A DNA stretch of 13,379 nt from Larix sibirica (taxonomy: Eukaryota > Streptophyta > Pinopsida > Pinales > Pinaceae), in assembly GCA_004151065.3 (NCBI GenBank), contig NWUY0300005292.1, forward strand, positions 44,650 through 58,028. Reading direction: 5' to 3'. Positions 1 to 8,260 of this stretch are shown here, in pieces. Each line of letters opens with the position of its first letter. Within the stretch, counting starts at the first letter, position 1. Under the pieces are notes generated by a model. That model did not search any database. It was not told where the DNA came from and saw only the letters and a list, made by a program, of their open reading frames with translations. The position numbers and the translations under genes were made by a program.

Positions 1-646
1 TCTCTTGTTTGGGTTTAAGTTTTAATTTTTTATTTTATAGGTCGACATAGATTTTTTAATTATTTGTTTAATTATTTTTAATTTTTTGTAACATTATGTT
101 ACTTTACGTGACAATATCTCCCCATACTAAGGCTATAGAACACCTTACTCCTCTTGATATAATCAAATCATGAAATCAATCATCAGTTCACATGTAAACA
201 TCATCAAAAAATTATCTTTTATATAAATGTGATCTGTATGGATAAGTATGCATGATAAATACACTAATATCTTGTAGTTATTTTACACGTCTTTTTAAAT
301 GCTTTAAATATTATTCCGCATTAAATTTGCATGACAAATCGACTAATTTCTTTTAATGCATCCTTAACATGTTATGAAATTCTTCGTATCGTTGGTTATG
401 GAATATTTTTTCCATCCATCTTTTACAGCTGTTTTCATTTTAATAGTTTCTCCACTGCTCTAAATGTACAGTAAACTTGCCAGACCTTCAAAACAATCCT
501 CTCATAAAAGGGAGTCCTTCCTTTGCATGATATCCCCTCACTTTTCTGGGTTCAATTAATGATACGAATACAATAGCTCTTTAATTCATCAATATAAATA
601 TAATTTTGACAAATGAGCATATGTTTTATTTAGCAAATATGTAAAG
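1..646. other. AT-rich stretch with no gene seen
   Basis: This stretch is strongly AT-rich with many T and A runs. I find no long reading frame, no tRNA-like fold and no recognisable element terminus. It may be old, decayed repeat DNA, but nothing in it can be assigned. Confidence 0.6.
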
Positions 647-853
647 TATTTGTCAAATGAATTTACAAGATGCATTGCTTTCTGAGTTTTATTTTCTTCC
701 ATGAATTTTATTAAATATTTGTCAAATGAATTTACAAGATACATTGTTCTTTGAGTTTTATTTTTTTCCATGAATTTTATTAAGTATTTGTCAAATGAAT
801 TTACAAGATGCATTGCTCTTTGAGTTTCATTTTCTTCCCTGAATTTACTTAAA
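647..853. repeat. 69-bp minisatellite, three tandem copies
   Basis: Three head-to-tail copies start at 647, 716 and 785, each beginning TATTTGTCAAATGA. The period is exactly 69 bp and the copies differ by only a few substitutions. Because 69 is a multiple of 3, the minus strand stays open through the array and gives a 74-residue frame (589-813) with a repeated 23-residue unit containing LVNSFDKYLIKFMEENKTQ. That frame is better read as a by-product of the repeat than as a gene: it has no visible domain and lies in AT-rich non-coding DNA. Just upstream (about 600-646) is a weaker stretch with GACAAATGAG that could be a decayed fourth copy. Confidence 0.9.
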
Positions 854-1314
854 ATACATGGCTTGACACAACCGTTTATATTATGTTTACCGAGTTATTA
901 GGGGGCGACACATCAAATGGAAGTCATGCTTTAATCATGATATCTAGATATGATTTGAGCATGTTATCTTCAAATCAACATTAGATTTCAATCCTTGCGC
1001 ACCTTCAATTTACAAATAATTAGATCTATATTAACAATGACAATATTGAAAATGTCCATGTTTATTAAGATTTACATTATGATGAAAAGAGACTTTCAAT
1101 TTCAGCGTAGATTTACAAATAACTAGATCTAACAACGTGAAAAATGTCCATGTTTATTAAGATTTACACTATGAAGAAAAAGAAAAAATCCATATTTACA
1201 CTTTGAAATCCAAAGCAATAATATATTTTATCTAAATTTGTATTTTTATTAAAATTATTTTTCTTTTATTTTTTTAATTATTTATATATTTACTTGCAAT
1301 TTAAAACCTCTTAA
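854..1314. other. AT-rich spacer containing a diverged repeat pair
   Basis: No coding signal is seen here. The only structure is the repeated segment annotated at 1008-1180. The rest is A/T-rich, with long T runs near 1230-1290. Confidence 0.5.
1008..1180. repeat. Diverged direct repeat, two copies
   Basis: Copy 1 (about 1008-1087) and copy 2 (about 1111-1180) both run ATTTACAAATAA, then TAGATCT, then AAAATGTCCATGTTTATT, then AAGATTTACA, then TATGA. Copy 2 lacks roughly 10 bp between the TAGATCT and AATGTCC blocks. The offset is about 103 bp at the left end. It looks like an old local tandem duplication with an indel. No protein or RNA function is visible. Confidence 0.8.
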
Positions 1315-1713
1315 AATGCACTATGTTATTCTTCACTGGGACTTTAAGGATATCATTAAAACATATTATCAAATATCAAAGCCATATTGCATGATGCAGC
1401 TAGAAACCTTTGTTTAATTTATTAAGATCATTACCTAATTCAATAATAGGTAAAGATTCGTTCAATGCACTATGTTGTTATTATTCAATGGTGGCTTTAA
1501 GGATACTATTAAAAAAAAATTGTTTAATAGGTTAAGGTCTTTAACTAATTCTTTAACAGGTAAGGCTCGTTCAATGCAGTATTTTGTTATTCTTCAATGG
1601 GAACTTGAAGGATATCATTAAAAGATGTGATCAAAGTTCAAAGCCATAATGCATGATGCAATTAGAAAATCTTTGTTTAATAGATTAAGAATTTAATAAT
1701 AGGTAAGATTCAT
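1315..1713. repeat. Three-copy direct repeat, about 149-bp unit
   Basis: Copies lie at about 1315-1463 (149 bp), 1464-1572 (109 bp) and 1573-1713 (141 bp). Each begins AATGCA.TAT.TTGTTATT or similar, passes through AAGGATA.(C/T)ATTAAA and TTGTTTAAT, and ends near AGGTAA(A/G).(A/C)TCGTTC. The middle copy lacks about 40 bp that in the flanking copies includes AAAGCCATA.TGCATGATGCA. Substitutions scattered through all copies indicate an old array. No coding potential is seen. Confidence 0.85.
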
Positions 1714-2429
1714 TTATTTAGATTGGAAAGCAAAACTTTCCAAAAAAATGAGCAACCAAGTCACGAGAAGGTTGTGAACTGTGTAGAGATAAGTGGTTAT
1801 CAAAGATTGTTCATAAAAAGATAAGTATCATTTCAAGACAGTTCGAAATGGGAACTGCAAAAAGCTTACTCGAATGATAAAAGTAATTTGTGACCTGTAA
1901 ATATATTTGAAAAGTGATATGTGAACAATTTCTTTATGAAAAATACAAGAGAGACTATGCAGAGGAATGTGGAGATGGATTTGTATAACAAACTAGCAAA
2001 ATCCCACATGAAAAAGAATCCTAATATCTCATAGCACTAACCAGAAAGAAGAAGTTGGATATTATATATAATTTGTAAATACTTTTTTAAACATTATATA
2101 ATCACTTGATTATTTAAAATTTATTTTCAAATCTAAATTGTAATTTTATTACTAATTTTTAATGTTGTATTTTTGTTTATATAATATAAACTAGATTCAC
2201 ATACATGTTTAATCATTCATTTACAAACAATAAAATGAACTCTATTGTAAAGCATTGGTGAGTGAGCTTCATGGAAATCTTGGTCTTGGAAATCTTGGAG
2301 AAAGAGTAGAGGTAAAATTATTTTAGTGATTGTATTCTTTTTAATGGTGATTACAAAGAGACATTGTCTCAAGTTAACAAATTTGAAAATTAGAGATGCA
2401 TATACTTCCTATTTACTATATAATAGTTT
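1714..2429. other. AT-rich stretch with no gene seen
   Basis: No open frame of note, tRNA-like sequence or repeat terminus was found. The part around 2050-2220 is nearly pure A/T with short TATATA runs. It is probably decayed repeat DNA. Confidence 0.5.
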
Positions 2430-2560
2430 TATTGACAAACTAATCCATGCCTAACAATACCCACATAAAGACTATCTAAACACATCGAACTTGAAAATGT
2501 TGAGGGTCGAACCCATGGACCATATATGACTCTTGATTTAACTAAGCTGGAGTTCCCTTT
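2430..2560 (-). mobile_element. SINE-like relic with tRNA-type promoter boxes
   Basis: On the minus strand, an AGCTTAGTTAAATCAAGAG segment (+ strand 2530-2548) resembles the tRNA D-arm/box A region. It is followed about 17 nt later by GGGTTCGACCCTC (+ strand 2502-2514), a good match to the T-arm/box B consensus GGTTCGANNCC. The acceptor stem does not close and the spacing is shorter than in a tRNA, so this is not a functional tRNA gene. Linked A and B boxes followed by unrelated sequence are the hallmark of tRNA-derived SINEs. The 3' limit (about 2430, low coordinate) is a guess, and no target-site duplication was identified. Confidence 0.45.
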
Positions 2561-2766
2561 CGCTACACTTGAAAAAAAAGAATGAGCAATGTACCATAAT
2601 ACTATATCAATTGCTAGTGTCATCCTTAGTGGGGGCTAGATCGAAGGGGAAATTTTACATGGTACTGCTAGATCATTAGTTAGGGAGCATCCCTTAGAGA
2701 GGTAACCTATTTTTTCTCAAGAAAGTAAGTATTGTTTCACATTCCCTTACGCTTGGAAATAACCAA

Positions 2767-2824
2767 CTCATCAAGGTATGAATGGTTCCACATTTCTCAT
2801 CAAGGTATGAATGGTTCCACATTT
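2767..2824. repeat. Perfect 29-bp tandem duplication
   Basis: Two identical 29-bp units, 2767-2795 and 2796-2824, each begin CTCATCAAGGTATGAATGG and end TTCCACATTT. Identity without substitutions implies a much younger event than the surrounding diverged repeats. Replication slippage or an assembly artefact would both explain it. Confidence 0.95.
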
Positions 2825-2860
2825 CTTCCAAAACTCTCAAACATGTCCTTGAATCCATAG

Positions 2861-3020
2861 ATGGTACCCAATGCAAACCTAGTAGCATTAACTACATCAC
2901 CTAACCCAACAAGGACATTGAATGAAGAACATGACATACACAACGAAAGTGGGGAATCAACCCCAATACCTCTTGCATGAAGCTCAAAGCACTCAACCAC
3001 TTGGACTATCCCATCGGGCC
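2861..3020 (-). mobile_element. SINE-like relic, tRNA-derived head plus body
   Basis: Read on the minus strand, ATAGTCCAAGTGGTTGAG (+ strand about 2992-3009) looks like the D-arm/box A of a Ser/Leu-type tRNA. It is followed by GAGCTTCATGCAAGAGGTAT and then GGGGTTGATTCCCC (+ strand 2951-2964), a T-arm/box B-like hairpin one base short of GGTTCGATTCC. This pattern of box A, GCAAGAGGT and box B is typical of plant tRNA-related SINE heads. The body runs to about 2861 and recurs, diverged, at 3073-3143. The acceptor stem does not pair, so a functional tRNA is unlikely. Exact ends and target duplications were not resolved. Confidence 0.5.
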
Positions 3021-3143
3021 TTTCCAAGGAAAACCTTGTAGGAAAAATCCTAGTGACTTCCCACCGTTGTACATGGTATCGAGTACAAACCTATTAGAAT
3101 TTATTATATCCCTTGACCTAGAAGGGACATAGAGTGAGGCATG
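2861..3143. repeat. Diverged direct repeat of the SINE-like body
   Basis: Segments 2861-2933 and 3073-3143 align along their whole length. Both start ATGGTA.C.A.T.CAAACCTA and pass through ACC(T)A...AAGGGACAT-like sequence to GA..CATG, with roughly two thirds of bases identical by eye and few indels. The offset is 212 bp. The second copy suggests another, older SINE on the same strand. Its head would lie where the LINE leader now begins, so it is either decayed or truncated there. Confidence 0.55.
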
Positions 3144-3208
3144 TAATAGAGATAGCTAGTTGAGTGGTAAACCCTAGGCTGAGTTCGGTTTCCATGGTTG
3201 GGCAGTGG

Positions 3209-3229
3209 GGAGGGAGAGGAGCTCCCTCC
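3209..3229 (+). other. GC-rich hairpin in the LINE leader
   Basis: GGAGGGAG (3209-3216) and CTCCCTCC (3222-3229) form a perfect 8-bp stem around a 5-nt AGGAG loop. It sits 27 bp upstream of the ORF1 ATG at 3257. In RNA it would be a stable stem in the 5' leader. Whether it has a role, for example in translation or ORF1 protein binding, is unknown. Confidence 0.6.
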
Positions 3230-3256
3230 TTTTGAAATGTCGTTCTGCAGCCTCGA

Positions 3257-4729
3257 ATGATGGAAAGACGAATCTCGAACCCTTCAGCTTCGAGACCTAT
3301 TGACAGGAAAACGCATGTGCCCTTGGTTGCTCAAAATGAAGTGGGCCTGGACCTTGCAGCAGAGAAGAGTACTATGCGACGCTCAGACCGTGCAACCGTG
3401 GGTTCCTCTGGGAAGTCACTGGAAGGACACACGGAGCCAACAGCTAGCATGGACCCATCGATACCCCAAGATGGGCCTATAAAGAACTTGATCACAAAAG
3501 AGAGGGGAACTGGAACCAAAAGCAGCAACTACCTCCCTAGCACCGATTCTATCCCTAGTCTCAAAATATCCTCGAACAAGATCGGAAAATACAGGCAATA
3601 CATGAGGGATCATGCCCTAATCTGCAAATTCATGGGGTTTTGGCCTAATGAAAGATCCCTTCAAGGATGGATCACTCATAAATGGAAGCCAAAGGGGGAT
3701 GTGGACCTGAAGTTGGGATCGAAAGGCTTCTTCACGACAATCTTCTACAATGTCAAAGATCGGGAAAGAATCATAGAGCAAGGCCCCTACTTATTTAACA
3801 ACTCATGCCTATTCATGAGGCACTGTAAAGAAAATTATTGTCCAGAAAAAGAAGACTTCACGGAGGTTCTGGTTTGGGTGAGTCTGTACTCCCTACCTCA
3901 GGAATACTGGGATGAGGAAACCCTAACATGGATTGGTAACACCTTAGGAAAATTTATCAAGATCTCAGATATAACAAAAAGAGGTCGATATACCTCCTAT
4001 GCGTGAATATGTGTTCACATGAACGTTGTGAAGCCCCTCCCTGAAGCCATATGTCTCAGCTTTCAGGACAAATAATTGGTGTAGCCCTTGGACTACAAGC
4101 ATATCCCTTTCAGATGCTGACACTATCATGAGTATGGCCACCTCTATCGAGACTGCCCCCACGTCCCATCACCCCCAACCCAGCCATCCCGCCTGTAGCA
4201 GTCTCGGGATGGATTCACATTAATCAGTCGCAAGCCAAAAGGAGGAACTAAGCCCCAGTCAACTCCTTCAAATACAAGAGTTGAATCCTCGAATCCCTTT
4301 GTTTTTCTTGAAGAAATGAAAATGGATCAAGCACCAACCCAGAAGACTGATCCCACACATGAGGGGTCGAATGTTGAGGATGAAGATCTCGATCAAGTCA
4401 AACAAAGAAGTTTAGACTCGGAAGAAGATAGAACCATGGAAGAAAAAGACGATCCCAACATCAATGAAGGGGAGGACGAGTTGAATATCAATGACCATGA
4501 GTTGCAAAAAATCGTGGAAACATGCAAATTTGGAGATCTTAAGGAGATTCCTAAACCCCACATTCCAATTATAAGAAGGCACTTCAAGAAGCGACCCACA
4601 ACTCTCCCCAACATATTCAATCATCCAACAAATCCACCCACATTCTTGGCATCCAATCGGTGCACTCGCCCCCTCTCCCCAACAAGAAAGATCAAAAGCG
4701 AGGACAAAAATCAAATCATCAGATACTAG
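3257..4729 (+). pseudogene. LINE ORF1 (DUF4283 / zinc-knuckle nucleic-acid-binding protein), broken by stops
   Basis: In plant L1 elements this protein is thought to bind the element RNA. The ATG pair at 3257/3260 opens a frame of about 490 codons that keeps register to 4729. A Ser/Thr-rich N-terminus is followed by a DUF4283 domain (residues about 115-250), with KFMGFWPNERSLQGWITHKW, FFTTIFYNVKDRERIIEQGP and VWVSLYSLPQEYWDEETL. A zinc knuckle follows at 4115-4156, in the context HEYGHLYRDC. The tail is very acidic (about 4340-4500) and then basic and Pro-rich. In-frame stops lie at 4004, 4073, 4082, 4118 and 4196; all could derive from CGA, CAA or CAG by C to T. The second zinc-ligand Cys is Tyr (TAT at 4124) and a stop sits inside the knuckle. 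The flanking blocks read separately as open frames (3257-4006 and 4316-4729), but the shared frame and continuous homology join them. Confidence 0.85.
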
Positions 4730-4819
4730 CAGAGCTAGGGGAAACCCTAATAGCCTCAGGTAATCATAGACCTCTCATGGACTGGTTATAGTCCCTTTAC
4801 CCCTCTCAATAGTTTTCTA

Positions 4820-5560
4820 ATGAAGATATTATAATGGAATATTCGGGATCTGGGTGGGAAATCAAAAAAGTGAACCCTCCGAACCAAGATCAATCAGGAA
4901 AAACCGACAGTAGTCTTTATCCAAGAAACCAAATGCTCCTCGGAAGCTATGTCGTCCCTTTCAAACTTATGTTGGAGAGGTTGTCAATCAATAGCTCTTG
5001 ACGTTGCAGGAACAACAAGTGGCATGGCTATTCTTTGGGATCTATCCTCGATCCATCTCTCCAACTTTTCCTCAACCCCCCATTCCATCTCTGCCTCTTT
5101 CCATATTCTAACCTCTAATCTCGTTGGATACCCAACCAATGTCTGCGGTCCCTCTATTCCCTCCATAAAGAGTAGATTCATGTCCACTCTTTCCTACATA
5201 AAAGAAAACCTTGTTCAAGATTCCACTTGGGTCGTTGGAGGGGATTTCAACTTGATATCTAATCCCTTGGAAAACAAAGGGGCAATTGGTAGTCTGGACT
5301 CGGAAAGCAGAGTTTTTGGCCCCATTGTTTCCTCTTTGGATCTTGTGTACATTCAGCCAAAGAATGGATCCTTTACCTGGAACAACAAGAGAGGGGGGGG
5401 TTTCACCAAGTTGCATCCATATTGGATAGATTTCTCCTCTCAACCAAAATTGTGAGGTCGGACTTTATTATTGACTATGTCATCCTTCCAGGCGCAGGAT
5501 CATATCACTGCCCTATCTGGCTCGAAGTGGATGAATTTATCACTGCAAAAAACCAACCAT
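4820..5560 (+). other. ORF2 endonuclease domain (AP-endonuclease type), inactivated
   Basis: This domain would nick the target DNA to start target-primed reverse transcription. Visible motifs are WNIR (4835-4846), FIQETK with the metal-binding Glu codon at 4925, WVVGGDFN (GGDFN at 5237-5251), and SFTWNNKR before the frameshift in the G8 run. After it, frame +1 continues with ILDRFLLS and LPGAGSYHCPI. The last motif is normally SDH; here the Asp codon is TAT (5503-5505), so a catalytic Asp is replaced by Tyr. Stops at 4832 and 4871 interrupt the first motif region. Confidence 0.8.
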
Positions 5561-6149
5561 TTAGATTTTTTTTAAATGGCTAAGCCATCCAGAATTTCTG
5601 GATACATTCACAAGTTGGTGGGAGGAGCTAAAATGTACAGCCTGCAACAGAAGCTAAAATGGGTAAAGGGAAAACTCAAAACCTAGAACAAAGAGGTGTT
5701 TGGAAATATCTTTGAAGCCATGAAGAAGCTTGAAGCAGACCTGATAGAGGTTCAATAAGAGGCCATATCTCAGGGATACACAGAAGAATTACTTCAAAAG
5801 GAAAGTAACCTTCAACAAGCCATCAATCAAAGGTTGGATAAAAAATAAGTATTGTGGAGGCAGAAGTCAAGAATTAGGTGGCTCAAAGAGGGTGAAAGGA
5901 ACTCCAAGTTCTTTCATGACTCCATGATTCAACGGTGAGCTCATAACTGGATCACCAGACTTCAAGCTTATGGGGGGAGGACTCTAACAAAACAAGAGGG
6001 AATTGCAGAGGAATTAGTTTCTTACTACCGCCAAATTCTCATAGATGATGGGACAAACAGAGAAATGGAAATGAACACCATCCTCCAACATATTTCGACT
6101 TTAGTCACTGCAAAGAAAAATGAGAACCTTCTACGACCTATCTCTCTTG

Positions 6150-7060
6150 AAGAGGTTACCACAGCTGTGAAGGACATGCCAGCAAGCAAGGCACCGGGGC
6201 CTGACAGTTTCACCATTGACTTCTTCCACAACTTTTGGAACATTTTTCAACACGAGGTTTGGGAAGTTGTTGAGGAATCCCGCATAAGTTCAGTCATCCT
6301 TCCTGCTCTGAATGCCACCTTCCTTACTCCCATACTGAAGGAAGACAACCCCGTCCATCCAAGTAAATTTCGGCCTATTGCTTTGTGTAATGTCATTTAT
6401 AAAATCATCACAAAGGTCATATCCAATCAGCTGAAACCTATCTTCCCTTACCTCATCTCTGAAGAGCAATCTAGGTACGTGGAGGGTCGTCAAATCCTTG
6501 ATGGGATTCTTGTGGCCCATGAGATGATCCACACTCTTAGAAGCTCAAAAAGAGTTAGCATGCTCATTAAAATTGATTTGTCCAAATCCTTTCACAAAAA
6601 ATCTTGGACATACTTGGAAAAAACCCTCCTCGCCTCTGGATTTTCTACTCAATGGGTTAACTAGATCTTGGCACTCACATCTTCAACTTTCTTTTCCATC
6701 TTGTTGAATGGCCCGCCCTCTCCTACCTACTCCTCATCAAGAGGAGTGCTTCATGGGGATCCACTCTCCCCATTTCTATTCATTCTCATGGTGGAAGGCT
6801 TGGGGAGGACGCTAAAGGAGGCCATCCAAAGCAACACCCTATCTGGTCTTAGCCTTGCAAACGATGAAAATAAAGCCTCACATATTCAATTTCTAGACGA
6901 CACCATGCTACTTGATGTTGCCTCCGTGAGGGAATCCCGATGCTTAAAAACCCTGATATCCACCTTCTTAACCGCTTTAGGCCTCTCCCTCAACAATGAA
7001 AAGTCTGAAATCTTCCTTTTTAACACTCCAATCAGGCTTCAAATAACAATTGCTAGACCG
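6150..7060 (+). other. ORF2 reverse transcriptase domain (RVT_1), interrupted
   Basis: The reverse-transcriptase core reads in one frame with a single stop (TAG at 6662, where Trp is expected). Motifs in order are KAPGPDSFTIDFFHNFW, KFRPIALCNVIYKIITKVI and EEQSRYVEGRQILDGILVAHE, motif A KIDLSKSFHKKSW (catalytic Asp codon 6575-6577), motif B RGVLHGDPLSPFLFIL (about 6740-6785), and motif C QFLDDTMLL with both Asp codons at 6896-6901. Departures from the plant-L1 norm are AFD to SFH after motif A, RQGDP to LHGDP in motif B, and FADD to FLDD in motif C. The three metal-binding Asp residues survive, so most damage is outside the catalytic triad. Confidence 0.9.
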
Positions 7061-7879
7061 TTGGCTTTTTGAAGAGGAACCCTCTCCTCTTGGTATCTGG
7101 GAGCCCCACTCACTACGACATCCACTAGACATGGTGCATGGTCACTTCTTATCAACAAAATGGAGAGACATATTTCCAATTGGTCATTTCGTTCTCTTAA
7201 CATTGCAGGCCGACTTGTCCTTCTTAGTTCTGTCCTAAGAAGCATGAGCACTTGTTTTCCATATTGATTTTCCCCAAAAAAATTCTGAATGAAATCAAAT
7301 ACCTACATAGAAATTTTATGTGGGGAGGATAAAAAACCAAGGGTTGAAAATGGGCCCTCGTGGCTTGGGACAATCTATGCAAACCCAAGCTTATGAGGGG
7401 CTTAGGCTTAAGGGATCCTGAGCTAAAGAATAAAGCCATGATGGATAAACTTTAGTGGAGATGGCTTACCTCCCCTGAAGCTCTTTGGTAAAAAATTTGG
7501 AAGAGTAAGTATGCAAACATAATAGATCGGTTGGACCTCATATGCATGGAAACCAGTCCTAAGGGATCACTAATATGGAACGATGCTTGGCATAATAAGA
7601 ACATCATCCAAGACCACACTTTAAGGGAAATTCGCAATGGCCAGTCATCTCTCTTCTGGGATGATTCCTAGCAGCAAAGAGCAAATATTTCATCCCTTCA
7701 ATTCATTCAACCTTTGAGGCAAGCCACTCTCTCCGAAGGTAAAGTTCTTGTATCGCATTTATGGAGCACAGATGTCACTAATAGCGATGATGGAATGAAA
7801 TACAAGCATGGCAAACATCCTCACAGAGGTGCAATGGGGCCTGTTCTGGGAAGAGTTGTAGACCAGAAAACTTACCAAG

Positions 7880-8260
7880 CAGGGAGGAAAGGACATCCTC
7901 CGATGGGGGAATTCCAATAGCGGAAATTTCAGCCTCAAAGAAACCTATTCGATCCTGGTGGGCTACAGGAAGGAGAATCCTGGCAACATCTGGCCCAAGA
8001 TATGGAAACAAAACTTATAGCCTAAAGTTTCAACCTTCCTCTGGTTGGTAGCTTGGAACCGAACTCTAACCTGGAACATACTCATCAAAAGAGGCTTTGA
8101 AGGACCCTTAATTTGTTATCTCTATTGTGCTACTCCGAAAGACCTAGAGAACCTTCTAAACTCTTGCCCGATCAGCATGCAACTCTGGGACCAAGGAGAG
8201 AGCATATTCCGTCAAACCGAGCGCAATAGTGTAAGTATTATAGACACCCTAACCAACTAG
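7880..8260 (+). other. ORF2 zf-RVT (reverse-transcriptase zinc-binding) region, decayed
   Basis: Plant L1 ORF2 proteins carry this region between the reverse transcriptase and RNase H. It reads KDILRWGNSNSGNFSLKETY, then PKVSTFLWLVAWNRTLTWNI and LIKRGFEGPLICYLYCATPK, then DLENLLNSCPISMQLWD. The usual ligand pattern is C-x2-C followed by HLL-x2-C. Here the second Cys position reads Tyr and the His position reads Asn, so zinc binding is probably lost. A stop at 8018 falls where Trp is normal. The segment 8261-8590 continues in other frames (EIWKERNRRIFHDSS in frame +1) and is the expected linker to RNase H. Confidence 0.75.

Noticed and set aside
589-813. Minus-strand 74-residue frame with 23-residue repeats
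   Set aside because: It follows from the 69-bp tandem array having a period divisible by three. No start context, domain or neighbouring gene supports it.
2945-3020. Possible functional tRNA gene (Ser/Leu-like) on the minus strand
   Set aside because: D-arm and T-arm motifs are present, but the acceptor stem does not pair and the anticodon arm is unclear, so a SINE head is more likely.
2800-3027. Minus-strand 75-residue frame
   Set aside because: It overlaps the SINE-like head and body, whose tRNA-type boxes explain the sequence better.
3074-3084. TGGTATCGAG as a second LTR primer binding site
   Set aside because: It lies in the diverged SINE-like repeat, matches only the first 7-8 bases of the initiator-Met site, and has no LTR end beside it.
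3116-3136. GACCTAGAAGGGACATAG as 5' target-site duplication of the LINE, against GATCTAGGAGACTATGG near 10442
   Set aside because: The match needs several mismatches and gaps, and the left copy is part of the SINE-like repeat. It is too weak to claim.
7714-7920. Frame +1 frame ending MGEFQ as a real protein end
   Set aside because: From about 7823 the LINE homology is in frame +2 (KDILRWGNSNSGNFSL and so on). The frame +1 tail is out of register.
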